Shown in pieces: positions 6,655 through 14,637 of a stretch of 41,084 nucleotides of DNA. The position numbers and the translations under genes were made by a program. How positions within the stretch are numbered: the stretch's first letter is position 1; each line of letters begins with the position of its first letter. Origin of the DNA: 2-12-FULL-41-16 sp964390625 (GTDB lineage Bacteria > Patescibacteriota > Patescibacteriia > Magasanikbacterales > UBA922); NCBI GenBank assembly GCA_964390625.1, contig CAYMID010000004.1:1-41084 (forward strand). The letters run 5' to 3'. The notes under the pieces were generated by a model that did no database searches, was not told where the DNA came from, and saw only the letters and a program-made list of their open reading frames with translations.

Positions 6655-8025
6655 ATGCAGAATCGTGCTCGCCCTCTCAATAAACACGCCGTAGCAACCG
6701 GACCAATTGTGTACTGGCTCGATCGGGACATACGCGCGCACGATAACTGGGCGCTGTTGGAGGCGCAAGCGATCGCCCGGGAAAATCACGCACCATTACT
6801 AGCAGTTTACAATCTGGTGGTGAACTTTTTGCATGGTTCGGCCCGGCAATGGGATTTTAAAATCCGCAGTTTGCAGGAATTGCAAGCTGACTTGGCCAAA
6901 AAAAATATTCCGCTTTTTATTATTCTCGACGAAACTGGCACAGATTCGCCCCATTTACTTCAGAAATTTTGCGATAAATACCACGTTGGTGCGGTAGTTA
7001 CTGATTTTTCACCACTCCGAATTCAACGCGCCTGGAAAACGAAACTTGCCAAATCGCTGCGCGTGTCGCTGCGCGAAGTTGACGCGCACAATATTGTGCC
7101 AGCGTGGTTAGCCTCGCCAAAACAAGAATTCGGCGCCTACACCTTGCGCCCCAAATTACACCGCGCCCTACCCGAATATTTGACCGGAATCCCCTCACTA
7201 AAAAAACACCCAATCCCATTTGGTCACGCTGTGCCTACGATTAATTGGACTAAATTACTAAAACACCCTGCGGTAAATCAGGACGCGCGCGCCACCAACT
7301 TTGTCCCTGGCGAAGCAGCGGCCCACCGCGCCTTGCAACATTTTTTGCGTCACACACTCCCCCGATATTTGGACCGCAACAATGCTCTTGCCGACGCGCA
7401 GTCAAATTTGTCGCCGTATTTACATTACGGCTTACTATCAGCGCACCGAGTTGCCTTGGCTGTGCTAAAACAGGCTGGCGTTAGCCTCCACCAAGCCTTA
7501 GCTGGCGAAACACCAGTGGCCGCGTTCCTGGAAGAATTAATTGTGCGTCGTGAATTAGCGGATAATTTTTGTTTATATAATCCAGACTACGATACACCGG
7601 CCGGCTTCCCGGCGTGGGCGCAAAAAACTTTGCACGCACACGCCCATGACCCACGCGAATATGTGTACACACGCGCTGAATTTGAACACGCACGCACACA
7701 CGACGACCTGTGGAATGCGGCCCAACGCGAATTACTTTTGACTGGCAAAATGCACGGCTACCTGCGCATGTACTGGGCCAAAAAAATTATGGAATGGACC
7801 AAAACACCGGCCGATGCCATGAAAATTGCGATTTATTTAAATGACAAATACGAACTCGATGGCCGTGACCCTAATGGATACACGGGAATTGCCTGGAGTA
7901 TTGGCGGCGTGCACGATCGCGCCTGGTTTGAGCGCCCAATTTTTGGGCAAATTCGCTATCTGGCGCGCAGTGGTTGTGCTAAAAAATTCGATGTGGCCGC
8001 GTATATTGCCAAATATACTCGCTAG
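6655..8025 (+). CDS. phr: Class II deoxyribodipyrimidine photolyase
   Basis: A 456-aa protein. The N-terminal alpha/beta domain starts at about residue 17 with GPIVYWLDRDIRAHDNWALL, the class II photolyase signature, followed by the antenna-binding Rossmann-like half. The FAD-binding helical domain includes LSPYLHYGLLSAHRV, AFLEELIVRRELADNFC, and near the C-terminus GKMHGYLRMYWAKKI and DPNGYTGIAWSIGG. It repairs UV-induced cyclobutane pyrimidine dimers with light and FADH-. Its length is that of the family. No SD motif is present. It is followed at 32 bases by the dedA-like gene, which has its own -10 box. Confidence 0.93.
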   Translation: MQNRARPLNKHAVATGPIVYWLDRDIRAHDNWALLEAQAIARENHAPLLAVYNLVVNFLHGSARQWDFKIRSLQELQADLAKKNIPLFIILDETGTDSPHLLQKFCDKYHVGAVVTDFSPLRIQRAWKTKLAKSLRVSLREVDAHNIVPAWLASPKQEFGAYTLRPKLHRALPEYLTGIPSLKKHPIPFGHAVPTINWTKLLKHPAVNQDARATNFVPGEAAAHRALQHFLRHTLPRYLDRNNALADAQSNLSPYLHYGLLSAHRVALAVLKQAGVSLHQALAGETPVAAFLEELIVRRELADNFCLYNPDYDTPAGFPAWAQKTLHAHAHDPREYVYTRAEFEHARTHDDLWNAAQRELLLTGKMHGYLRMYWAKKIMEWTKTPADAMKIAIYLNDKYELDGRDPNGYTGIAWSIGGVHDRAWFERPIFGQIRYLARSGCAKKFDVAAYIAKYTR

Positions 8026-8041
8026 TTTTTAAAAATTCCCG

Positions 8042-8047
8042 TATACT
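8042..8047 (+). promoter_or_regulatory. -10 box of the DedA-family gene, leaderless arrangement
   Basis: TATACT ends 9 nt before the ATG at 8057, so transcription should start about 1-3 nt from the start codon. The -35 region (TCGCTA) is weak. Confidence 0.5.
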
Positions 8048-8056
8048 GAACTGCAT

Positions 8057-8659
8057 ATGCTTTTAGCCATCACCACTTTTATCACCGCTTTTATTGAACG
8101 TGTTGGTTATCCTGGAATAGTTTTTTTAATGGCGCTCGAAAGTATGGTGGCGCCCGTACCAAGTGAGGCAGTCACACCTTTTGCTGGTTTCTTAATTTCC
8201 ACTGGCCAATTTACTTGGTTAGGTGTAATTTTTTGGAGTACTGTCGGTAGTATTATTGGTTCTCTGCTATCATACTATGCCGGCGCTTACGGCGGCCGTC
8301 CCCTGGTTGAAAAATTTGGTAAATACCTGCTACTCAATAACCATCATTTAGAGGTTACCGACCGTTTTTTTCAAAAACATGGTGGAAGTACTGTGTTTTG
8401 GAGTCGCTTTATTCCAATTATTAGGCACTTAATTTCAATCCCCGCCGGGATCGCTCGCATGCCAATTGGCAAATTTCTTCTGTTGACAACTATTGGTGCT
8501 GGTTTATGGAATGCGATTCTTACCTATATTGGCTTTACCCTCAAGGAACATTGGGAAGTTATTGGGCATTACTTTAAAATCGCTGATAAAATCATTATTG
8601 CGACGACAGTTATTTTGGTAATGTATTGGATTTGGAAGTGGTATAAAACCAAACACTAA
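8057..8659 (+). CDS. DedA-family membrane protein
   Basis: A 200-aa membrane protein with the DedA/VTT-domain motifs ESMVAPVPSEAVTPFAGFL, SYYAGAYGGRP near 75-85, FWSRFIPIIRHLISIPAGIARM around 115-136, and a C-terminal helix pair. DedA proteins act in membrane homeostasis as undecaprenyl-phosphate or phospholipid flippases and related transporters. Which lipid is moved here is unknown. The conserved acidic and arginine residues are present (Glu in PSEA, Arg in SRF). It is probably translated from a leaderless mRNA. It is convergent with, and overlaps by four bases, the gene on the other strand ending at 8656. Confidence 0.9.
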   Translation: MLLAITTFITAFIERVGYPGIVFLMALESMVAPVPSEAVTPFAGFLISTGQFTWLGVIFWSTVGSIIGSLLSYYAGAYGGRPLVEKFGKYLLLNNHHLEVTDRFFQKHGGSTVFWSRFIPIIRHLISIPAGIARMPIGKFLLLTTIGAGLWNAILTYIGFTLKEHWEVIGHYFKIADKIIIATTVILVMYWIWKWYKTKH

Positions 8660-9219
8660 CGGATATACTGAAATACGAGCCAGCCCAACCAAATGACAGG
8701 GGCAGCCCAACCAAGCAGTTTCTGTCTCTGTCTAAATTTATGGAATGACTCCCAATTTCCTTTTTTCCAGCTCATTTGTCGACCATCTAACGCCAACTTA
8801 AACCACACATACAAATTTACAACAGGAACAAACGAAAAAGCAGCCCAAACCCACAAAAAATTCGCCAAAGCCCAAACCGGTCCACCAAAAAAAGCACCCC
8901 AGGACCAGCTTGAAATATAGCTTACTTCTTCATATGAAAGTTTCTGATATTCTTCTTTAGCCATTATTTGGTAAACTGTGTTATTTTTTGGCCTGCGACT
9001 AAGCTTTATTATTCCCAACGGAACACAGATGAGCGCGGCAACGAAAGACGGTACCACAACAAACAGACATAAGGCAACAGACACCACAGTACCAATGTAA
9101 TTGTCAAGACCAAAAACAAAACTCCATACGCCAAACAGAATAGTGCTACAGATAAATACACCCAATGGGCCTAGCAGCATGGCTAGTCCTTTTTTTCTAT
9201 CATGATCCATATTTTCCAT
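8656..9219 (-). CDS. Membrane protein with a DUF2628-like Trp-rich segment
   Basis: A 187-aa protein. Two or three membrane helices lie in residues about 14-70. A cytoplasmic loop with YQIMAKEEYQKLSYEEVSYI follows. After that comes a tryptophan-rich segment, SWSWGAFFGGPVWALANFLW, which resembles the WxWxAFxFGPxW core of DUF2628 proteins, and a last pair of helices. The function is unknown. It is transcribed divergently from the anchored protein at 9275, with a shared short intergenic region containing an AAGTAT/ATACTT repeat. Its 3' end overlaps the dedA-like gene by four bases. Confidence 0.6.
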   Translation of the reverse strand: MENMDHDRKKGLAMLLGPLGVFICSTILFGVWSFVFGLDNYIGTVVSVALCLFVVVPSFVAALICVPLGIIKLSRRPKNNTVYQIMAKEEYQKLSYEEVSYISSWSWGAFFGGPVWALANFLWVWAAFSFVPVVNLYVWFKLALDGRQMSWKKGNWESFHKFRQRQKLLGWAAPVIWLGWLVFQYIR

Positions 9220-9231
9220 ACAAAAAGTGAA

Positions 9232-9246
9232 AAGTATGCTATACTT
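9232..9246. promoter_or_regulatory. Shared divergent promoter region with an inverted repeat
   Basis: AAGTAT (9232-9237) and ATACTT (9241-9246) are inverted copies. TATACT at 9240-9245 is a good -10 for the + gene at 9275. The mirrored arrangement could serve the - gene at 9219. Confidence 0.4.
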
Positions 9247-9274
9247 ATTTTATCATGTTTTCTAAAAATCCACT

Positions 9275-10309
9275 ATGGAAAAACCATTTAGTCCCGCACT
9301 CGTGGGTAGTGGGCTCGTGATTGCAGCTCTACTCGCAGGCAGCGCCTATTATACGTATCGCACTCAAATGTTGCGCGTTGCCAAGCCAATTACCGTAGTC
9401 ACAGATGTCGCCACACCCAAAGTCGTCACCACCACTCCCCGAATTTCCTGCGCGGAAATTAACCATGATCTAACCTTAACCGGTAAAAGTCAGGAATTTA
9501 ATATCACTGAACTGGCCCCGGTGGAGATAAATGTGAGCCCTAAAATTATTTCTAACCAAACTTCGTTGCTTGTTTTTAAAGAGTACACGTCTGGCGGTCG
9601 AATCACCGAGGGCGAGAAAAAAAATGAACGCTATTTTGGTGGCCAAAGTCCATGGCACGCCATAAACTTTTTAAAACCCGAAGCCAACAACCTTGGTATT
9701 GTGCCCATATTTAATGTACCTAGCACACTGAGCGATGAAATTGGTGGCCAAGATATTGCTGTAATTAATCAAGATTGGTACGTATTCGGCACCTCGGAAA
9801 TTGTCCTTGGTAGTGGTATTTCCGATCAATCTCTGGTTCGTTTGAATACAAAATCATCTGGTCCAAGTGGCATTGTTGAGACAATCAAAATTCCATCCGA
9901 ATACGCTCCAGACACAGAAGTAACCTGTCCACCAGGAGCCATGGAGTGTCCTGTTTCTGACACTAATTCTAACACTATCACGGCCTTGCTTGGTTCATCG
10001 GACAAAACTTTGATCTTCAAAATGGAAAACAACACCAGCACTTACATTGGTTTTAATACCGATTCAAAAAAATGGAGTAAAGTTCCCTTGTCCACAAAAT
10101 TTGAACCACTACCTAAAACCGTTGACGCGACCATTAAAGAGAAGGGGTGCCTAAGCCTCAAATGGCCAACCGGTACAATGGTTTTCACACCTCACTTTTT
10201 ATACCAAAAACATAAATACAATTTTGCCGAGGATCCAACCTACATGGATGTTTATTGGCAACCAGGTGAACAGGAGCCGCTATATAATTGGGGGAGTTTA
10301 ACACGTTAA
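9275..10309 (+). CDS. Membrane-anchored extracytoplasmic protein of unknown function
   Basis: A 344-aa protein with one N-terminal membrane helix (about residues 8-26, SPALVGSGLVIAALLAGSAY). The outer part is rich in beta strands and Ser/Thr and has several cysteines, including a CPPGAMEC pair around 218-225. No catalytic motif is recognised. Short repeated patterns such as QDWYVFGTSEIVL and KTLIFKMENNTSTYIGF could be beta-propeller blades, but this is only an impression. The DsbA/VKOR system encoded at 17122-18199 could form its disulfides. A strong hairpin terminator follows. Confidence 0.6.
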   Translation: MEKPFSPALVGSGLVIAALLAGSAYYTYRTQMLRVAKPITVVTDVATPKVVTTTPRISCAEINHDLTLTGKSQEFNITELAPVEINVSPKIISNQTSLLVFKEYTSGGRITEGEKKNERYFGGQSPWHAINFLKPEANNLGIVPIFNVPSTLSDEIGGQDIAVINQDWYVFGTSEIVLGSGISDQSLVRLNTKSSGPSGIVETIKIPSEYAPDTEVTCPPGAMECPVSDTNSNTITALLGSSDKTLIFKMENNTSTYIGFNTDSKKWSKVPLSTKFEPLPKTVDATIKEKGCLSLKWPTGTMVFTPHFLYQKHKYNFAEDPTYMDVYWQPGEQEPLYNWGSLTR

Positions 10310-10367
10310 TGTATTTGACTTTCACATGCCGACTGTTTAGTGTATAAACAATTACATTCTGCAAACA

Positions 10368-10393
10368 AAAACATCCCATTGCTGGGATGTTTT
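10368..10393. terminator. Bidirectional intrinsic terminator
   Basis: An 11-bp stem (10368-10378 with 10383-10393, loop TTGC) with a T-run on the + side and a T-rich stretch on the - side. It lies between convergent genes ending at 10309 (+) and 10455 (-). A second, 7-bp hairpin (10418-10424 with 10436-10442) lies between it and the - gene. Confidence 0.85.
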
Positions 10394-10454
10394 TTCTAAG
10401 TGTGCACACTATTGATCCCCGAGCTATTGTAAGCCGCTCGGGTGGCTGCAGAGG

Positions 10455-10694
10455 TTAATCCCAGAAATTGCGGCGCGTCTTGTTGAGCGCGTCTTTGATG
10501 CGGCGTGGCAGTCCACTGGAATTCAGGACAAGACTCGTGCCACAGACCGGACACACAGCCTTGAATAGATCGGAATGGTCAGGCGCGACCACGTCAGTCT
10601 CTTCAATCAGAAGTTGTGCCTCACACTGCTTGTCAGTGCAGATGACTTCCTGCTGCCAGGGCACGGTCCACTTGCCTTCCTTGATAACCTTCAT
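10455..10694 (-). CDS. Small zinc-ribbon-like protein
   Basis: A 79-aa protein with four cysteines in two pairs, ICTDKQC near residues 18-24 and CPVCG near 48-52, forming a probable zinc knuckle. The middle, LLIEETDVVAPDHSDLF, is acidic. The end (LPRRIKDALNKTRRNFWD) is basic. No named family is recognised. A very strong SD motif (AAGGAGGT) stands before the ATG, and the gene overlaps the stop of the Nudix gene by ATGA, so both are made from one mRNA. The higher G+C content matches the Nudix gene. A role in nucleic-acid or protein binding is possible but not shown. Confidence 0.6.
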   Translation of the reverse strand: MKVIKEGKWTVPWQQEVICTDKQCEAQLLIEETDVVAPDHSDLFKAVCPVCGTSLVLNSSGLPRRIKDALNKTRRNFWD

Positions 10695-11110
10695 ACGAGC
10701 ACCTCCTTGAGCCGGCTGATTGCCAGCCAGTGGTCAAAGCCCAACTGCTCGGGCTTGAGTTCGTTGATGGGGTAGAATGCGAGCGCACGGGCGTCGCTAC
10801 CAGCCGCAGCCTGAGCCGCGACCGCTGCCGAAACATCGACGTGGTACACGACCGAGGCCGTATCGTAGCGCGGGTCACGACCAGGCGTATCGAGTCGCAT
10901 AAGCCAGTTGAGTTCAGCCGGATCAATGATGATCCCGACTTCTTCCGCGAGCTCGCGTGCAGCTGCCTCGGCGAACGACGAATCGTCCGCTTCCACATGC
11001 CCGCCCGGCAACACCAGGCGATCCATGAACGGCGGCTTGGCGCGAGCGATCAGCAGCACTGCCGAACGCTCAACCGTCACGACAATATCAACCATCAGTT
11101 TCTTGGACAT
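10691..11110 (-). CDS. Nudix hydrolase
   Basis: A 139-aa single-domain Nudix protein. The box runs from LPGGHVEADD through AAARELAEEVGI (about residues 34-59). The REL-EE core is intact. The spacing to the glycine is one residue longer than the textbook pattern, a variant known in the family, with Asp at the first acidic position. Enzymes of this family hydrolyse nucleoside diphosphates linked to another group, often as housecleaning of damaged nucleotides. The substrate is unknown. The start is fixed by the SD motif GGAGGAA. It is first in a two-gene operon with the zinc-ribbon protein, and a 14-bp palindrome lies upstream. Confidence 0.88.
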   Translation of the reverse strand: MSKKLMVDIVVTVERSAVLLIARAKPPFMDRLVLPGGHVEADDSSFAEAAARELAEEVGIIIDPAELNWLMRLDTPGRDPRYDTASVVYHVDVSAAVAAQAAAGSDARALAFYPINELKPEQLGFDHWLAISRLKEVLV

Positions 11111-11133
11111 TGGTTCCTCCGTTGTAATGAGCG

Positions 11134-11147
11134 TGTAATCGATTACA
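11134..11147. repeat. Perfect 14-bp palindrome upstream of the Nudix gene
   Basis: TGTAATCGATTACA, located between a -10-like TATAGT (minus strand, about 11157-11152) and the Nudix start. It is a candidate operator. Confidence 0.6.
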
Positions 11148-11199
11148 TAGCCACTATACCTGGCCCATATTTTTACTACGACGGAAATCTGTGTATAAC

Positions 11200-11228
11200 T
11201 TTACATTATTCTAATTTGTCCCTATAAT
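11200..11228 (+). promoter_or_regulatory. Promoter of the first TrmB-family gene
   Basis: TTTACA (11200-11205), a 17-bp spacer, and the consensus TATAAT (11223-11228). The predicted start is near 11235. Confidence 0.75.
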
Positions 11229-11252
11229 TAGGCAATGTGTGACCTTTATTTA

Positions 11253-11270
11253 CTACGAAATATATCGTAG
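11253..11270. promoter_or_regulatory. Operator-like inverted repeat at the TrmB start
   Basis: CTACGA (11253-11258) and TCGTAG (11265-11270) flank an AT-rich centre and end two bases before the ATG at 11273. A partial copy of the half-site (ACTACGAC) occurs upstream at 11175-11182. Autoregulation by the TrmB protein is a reasonable guess. Confidence 0.5.
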
Positions 11271-11272
11271 AT

Positions 11273-12013
11273 ATGCAACAAGAAATTAACGAGGCTCTAA
11301 GTAATTTTGGGTTACTGTCTAGTGAACAGGCGGTTTATCTTGCTCTTCTTAGTAGTGGACCCAATACCATTACGCCCCTAGGCCGTTCGCTCCACCTCCC
11401 CATCACTACGGTCCAATCAATTGCCAATCGCCTCCATGAGCGCGGCTTGGTAAATATAACCAAAAATAAATCGCGGCACGTGTATAGTGCGCTTGACCCG
11501 AGTGTACTTAAAAAAATTCTTGAGGAACGTTTACACGAAGTCACTACAATAATTCCACTCCTCAAAACCTTAGAGAGCAGTGGCCGTAACACCAGCAAAG
11601 TATCAGTCTATTACCGTGAACGCGTGGCCGATATTTTACATAATGCTTTATCTACCAAGCAAAAAACAATATACGAAATTGTCGCGGCCCAAGATTTTCA
11701 AAAACTAATTGGTGAAAAATTTCACTTTACGCGCCGGCGTGTGGCCAAAAATATTCACTTAAAAAGTTTGCGCATTTCCAAACGTGAGATCAAAAACTAC
11801 AATACTGACTCAAATCGCCGTGAACTGCGCGAAGCTAAATTCTTGCCCACACAACTAACATTCCACGCCTCAATCTTCATGTGGGACAACACGGTCGCTT
11901 TTTTCAGTACCAAAGAAGAAGGTCTAGCCTGGACCGTGGAAAGCAAAGTTATGCGCGAAACGTTTCAACAACTATTTGATTTGCTGTGGGAAATTGGACG
12001 GCGTATTAACTAG
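11273..12013 (+). CDS. TrmB-family transcriptional regulator
   Basis: A 246-aa protein. Residues about 1-75 form a winged helix-turn-helix: LSSEQAVYLALLSSGPNTITPLGRSL, then the recognition helix ITTVQSIANRLHERGLV and a wing with SRHVYSALDP. A short coiled region follows, then a C-terminal effector part of the type seen in small TrmB proteins, ending with FMWDNTVAFFSTKEEGLAWTVES. TrmB regulators often sense sugars in archaea; this subtype is common in Patescibacteria and its ligand is unknown. The gene has its own consensus promoter and an inverted repeat at the start codon. It is convergent with the FAD oxidoreductase, overlapping it by four bases. Confidence 0.85.
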   Translation: MQQEINEALSNFGLLSSEQAVYLALLSSGPNTITPLGRSLHLPITTVQSIANRLHERGLVNITKNKSRHVYSALDPSVLKKILEERLHEVTTIIPLLKTLESSGRNTSKVSVYYRERVADILHNALSTKQKTIYEIVAAQDFQKLIGEKFHFTRRRVAKNIHLKSLRISKREIKNYNTDSNRRELREAKFLPTQLTFHASIFMWDNTVAFFSTKEEGLAWTVESKVMRETFQQLFDLLWEIGRRIN

Positions 12014-13397
12014 GACGCGTACGAAGTTTTATTCGACACATCAGTTGTTTGGGCAACTGGACAATCCATTAGGTCTTGCATCATCTTTTGTTTGTCAAAA
12101 CTAAATTCGCCCTTAAAAAATTCCATTAATTTCTCGGCATCGCGCATGCCATTGTACAAGCACACACTCGCCCCTGGCGATGGGGTCATGTTAAAGATAA
12201 TATTGTCACCAATAATTTTGCCTTCGCCCAACTGCAATTCGTGTGTACGCGTATCCACGCGTTGTAAACGCATCCCGCCAAAATGTTTGGCCACTCGGAT
12301 ATCACCAAGCCGCACACTTGGCGCAATTTTTCTAATCGCCGTGGCCGCAAACAAGTATTTACCTACAATCGGCAATTCAAAAATAATATTTTTGACTAAG
12401 TAAAAAAAGCGAACTGGTTGTAACAAAATTTTGGTAAAACTTAACCATGTACGTGGTCGACCAAGACCAGCGGCGCGTACATACGCCAGCATTGTACGTG
12501 GTTTATAGCTTTCAAGCACAGGCACAAAACGTGCGGTTGGCCCCCAACGTGTGCTATCAGGCACATTTACATCGGGGTCACCATGCGCCGCCGCAAATGG
12601 CAAACGAGGCTCCTGAACCGTGTATACTTTACCTTTCAAAATATTTTTGGTGAGATAAAAAGTCCCGGCAATTGGAATCAGCGAAAATTCGCGACCATAC
12701 CCCAGCGACTTGGCAAATCCCAAACTGTACGCATCGGCATCGACCACCACGGCGCGGGCGTGAATTTCGCTAGTGGCTGTTTTTACAATATACCCGGTGT
12801 CAGTGCGAATAATTTTTTCTACAGTCGTGTTTACTTTGACCTCCACGTTTTTGTCCGCGGCTTTTTTGGCCTCATCCGCTAATGATTGGGCGAGACGTCC
12901 AAAGTTAACCGCATAACCCTGCGGATTAAAGAGGGCAACAATTGGTTGTTTGGGATTACGTCCCGACATTACTGCTGGCTCAACCGCGGCAATTTCTGGA
13001 CCGCTTAATTTTTGCACTTCGGGGAATAATTCCCGCAGCGCTTCGTACCGATTTTTGAGTGCAGCAACCTCTTTGCCACCCACACCAATTACCATTTTTG
13101 CACCACACTCATGATTGCATCACGGTCCGAAGCCGGTAATTGGTTAGCGTAGCGCGCCACCATCATGGCCGCTGGTTTAACCTGACACACCTTATCAATT
13201 GAATAATTTGTTTCGATATCGCCCACATGCAATGTCTGGCTATTATTGCGGGCATGTGAATTTACTTGTCCCAAAGCCGAATATTTTTCTACCAACACCA
13301 ATCGTTTCGCATTGGTGTATTTGGCCAAGGTATATAAAAGGGCGGTGCCACTAGCACCACCGCCAATAATGGCAATGTCGTATTGATTGGTAATCAT
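12010..13397 (-). pseudogene. FAD-dependent oxidoreductase (malate:quinone oxidoreductase-like), split by a one-base frameshift
   Basis: Two ORFs in different frames form one protein of about 460 aa. The N-terminal part (13397 to 13089) begins with the FAD-binding IIGGGASGTALLYTLAKY and has NSQTLHVGDIETNY, typical of Mqo-like proteins. The rest (13095 to 12010) continues with the substrate/FAD domain and ends near NMTPSPGASVCLYNG. At the junction the minus strand reads GTGCAAAAATGG. One extra A would restore the frame (CAA AAA ATG GTA). This is either a sequencing or assembly error in a homopolymer or a true inactivation. Family enzymes oxidise malate or 2-hydroxyacids and pass electrons to quinone. 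A promoter with an overlapping palindrome lies upstream. Confidence 0.75.
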
Positions 13398-13411
13398 AGA
13401 ATAGTCTCCGC

Positions 13412-13442
13412 AGTATACGGCTTTTACTTTACAATGTAAAGT
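13412..13442 (-). promoter_or_regulatory. Promoter of the FAD oxidoreductase with overlapping palindrome
   Basis: On the minus strand TTTACA (13440-13435), a 17-bp spacer and TATACT (13417-13412). The perfect palindrome ACTTTACA-A-TGTAAAGT (13426-13442) covers the -35 and so could be a repressor site. The divergent deaminase gene starts at 13484. Confidence 0.7.
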
Positions 13443-13483
13443 GCTAGTCGACCCTGCTTTAAATATGCTACAGTATTAAAACT

Positions 13484-13930
13484 ATGGATTTTATTGCCGA
13501 AACTAGAGCCATGGCCGAGACGTCCACCTGTGAGCGCAGTCAGTGTGGCGCAATTATTGTTAAAAACGGACAGATTATTGGCCGCGGGTTTAATAGCCCG
13601 CCCGGAGGTCTGGATAGTCAACGACGCTGTCAACGAAAACATGAGATTAAGCCTGGTTTTAAATCAGACCGCACCTGCTGTATCCACGCCGAACAACGTG
13701 CAATCACCGATGCTTTACGTCATTTTCCGTCTGACTTAGCGGGCGCTGATATGTATTTTTATCGCCTCGGTGCGGATAAAAATTTAGAAATTACGCGACC
13801 GTATTGTACTATTTGCAGCAAGGCCATTGTTGATGCTGGACTCGCGCGCATTGCCCTATACCGCGCCAGTGGTTGGCAGTGGTACGAAGCCGAAGCTTAC
13901 AACGACATTTCGTTTAATTATTCCGAATGA
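13484..13930 (+). CDS. Deoxycytidylate/cytidine deaminase-family protein
   Basis: A 148-aa zinc-dependent deaminase. CIHAEQ gives His68 and the catalytic Glu70, and PYCTIC supplies Cys108 and Cys111. The early segment (MAETSTCERSQCGAIIVKNGQIIGRGFN) matches dCMP deaminases (ComEB-like). Such enzymes convert dCMP to dUMP for thymidylate synthesis. A role in editing or in cytidine salvage cannot be excluded. A -10 box (TACAGT with an upstream TG) ends 9 nt before the ATG, so the mRNA should be leaderless. It is the first gene of a three-gene operon and overlaps the AlkD-like gene by ATGA. Confidence 0.85.
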   Translation: MDFIAETRAMAETSTCERSQCGAIIVKNGQIIGRGFNSPPGGLDSQRRCQRKHEIKPGFKSDRTCCIHAEQRAITDALRHFPSDLAGADMYFYRLGADKNLEITRPYCTICSKAIVDAGLARIALYRASGWQWYEAEAYNDISFNYSE

Positions 13931-14637
13931 ATATGACCGCCGCTCACGTTATCGCCGCGCTGCAGGCCCAAGCCGAGCCTGGCCGTGCCAAAACTTACCA
14001 GTGGTTTTTCAAAACCGGGCCAGGACAATACGGCGAGGGCGATATTTTTATTGGTGTGACCGTACCTAAACAACGGGCGATTGCTAAACAATTTAGGCAG
14101 TTACCCCTAACCGAACTAGCCGCCTTGCTACGAAGCAAAATACACGAACACCGATTAACGGCTCTACATATTTTGGTGTTGCAATTTACTAAAGCAGACA
14201 CCAAAACCCAAACAAAATTATACCGATTTTATTTAGGCAAACGTCGCCACATTAACAATTGGGATTTAGTAGACGCCTCTGCGCCATACATTGTCGGCAC
14301 ATACCTGCTATCTCATCCGGCCGAAAAAGCACATCTTAAAACATGGGCCACATCGAAAAACGTGTGGGAACGCCGTATTGCCGTAGTATCAACTTGGATG
14401 TTGATTAGACACAATCAATCCGCCGAAATATTACAACTCGCAGCCCAACTAAAAAATGACCCCCACGATTTGATGCACAAAGCGGTCGGCTGGATGTTAC
14501 GCGAAATGGGCAAACGCAACCCAGGTGCATTAGTGAAATTTTTAGATACACACACCACCACCCTGCCCCGCACCACCCTGCGTTATGCGATTGAAAAAAT
14601 GACTCCGGAACAACGCCGCTATTATTTGGATTTATGA
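13927..14637 (+). CDS. AlkD-like DNA alkylation repair protein
   Basis: A 236-aa all-helical HEAT-like repeat protein of the DNA_alkylation (AlkD) family. Recognisable elements are YQWFFKTGPGQYGEGDIFIGVTVPKQR near the start, NNWDLVDASAPYIVG around 110-124, WERRIAVVSTW, and KAVGWMLREMGKRNP around 178-192. AlkD enzymes excise N3- and N7-alkylpurines without flipping the base. The conserved Trp and Asp (NNWDLVD) of the active site are present. It overlaps the deaminase (ATGA) and is itself overlapped by the MutY-like gene at its stop (4 bases), so the three genes are one operon. Confidence 0.9.
   Translation: MNMTAAHVIAALQAQAEPGRAKTYQWFFKTGPGQYGEGDIFIGVTVPKQRAIAKQFRQLPLTELAALLRSKIHEHRLTALHILVLQFTKADTKTQTKLYRFYLGKRRHINNWDLVDASAPYIVGTYLLSHPAEKAHLKTWATSKNVWERRIAVVSTWMLIRHNQSAEILQLAAQLKNDPHDLMHKAVGWMLREMGKRNPGALVKFLDTHTTTLPRTTLRYAIEKMTPEQRRYYLDL

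Noticed and set aside
13089..13095. Programmed ribosomal frameshift in the FAD oxidoreductase
   Set aside because: There is no classical slippery heptamer in frame and no obvious downstream structure. A homopolymer indel is more likely.
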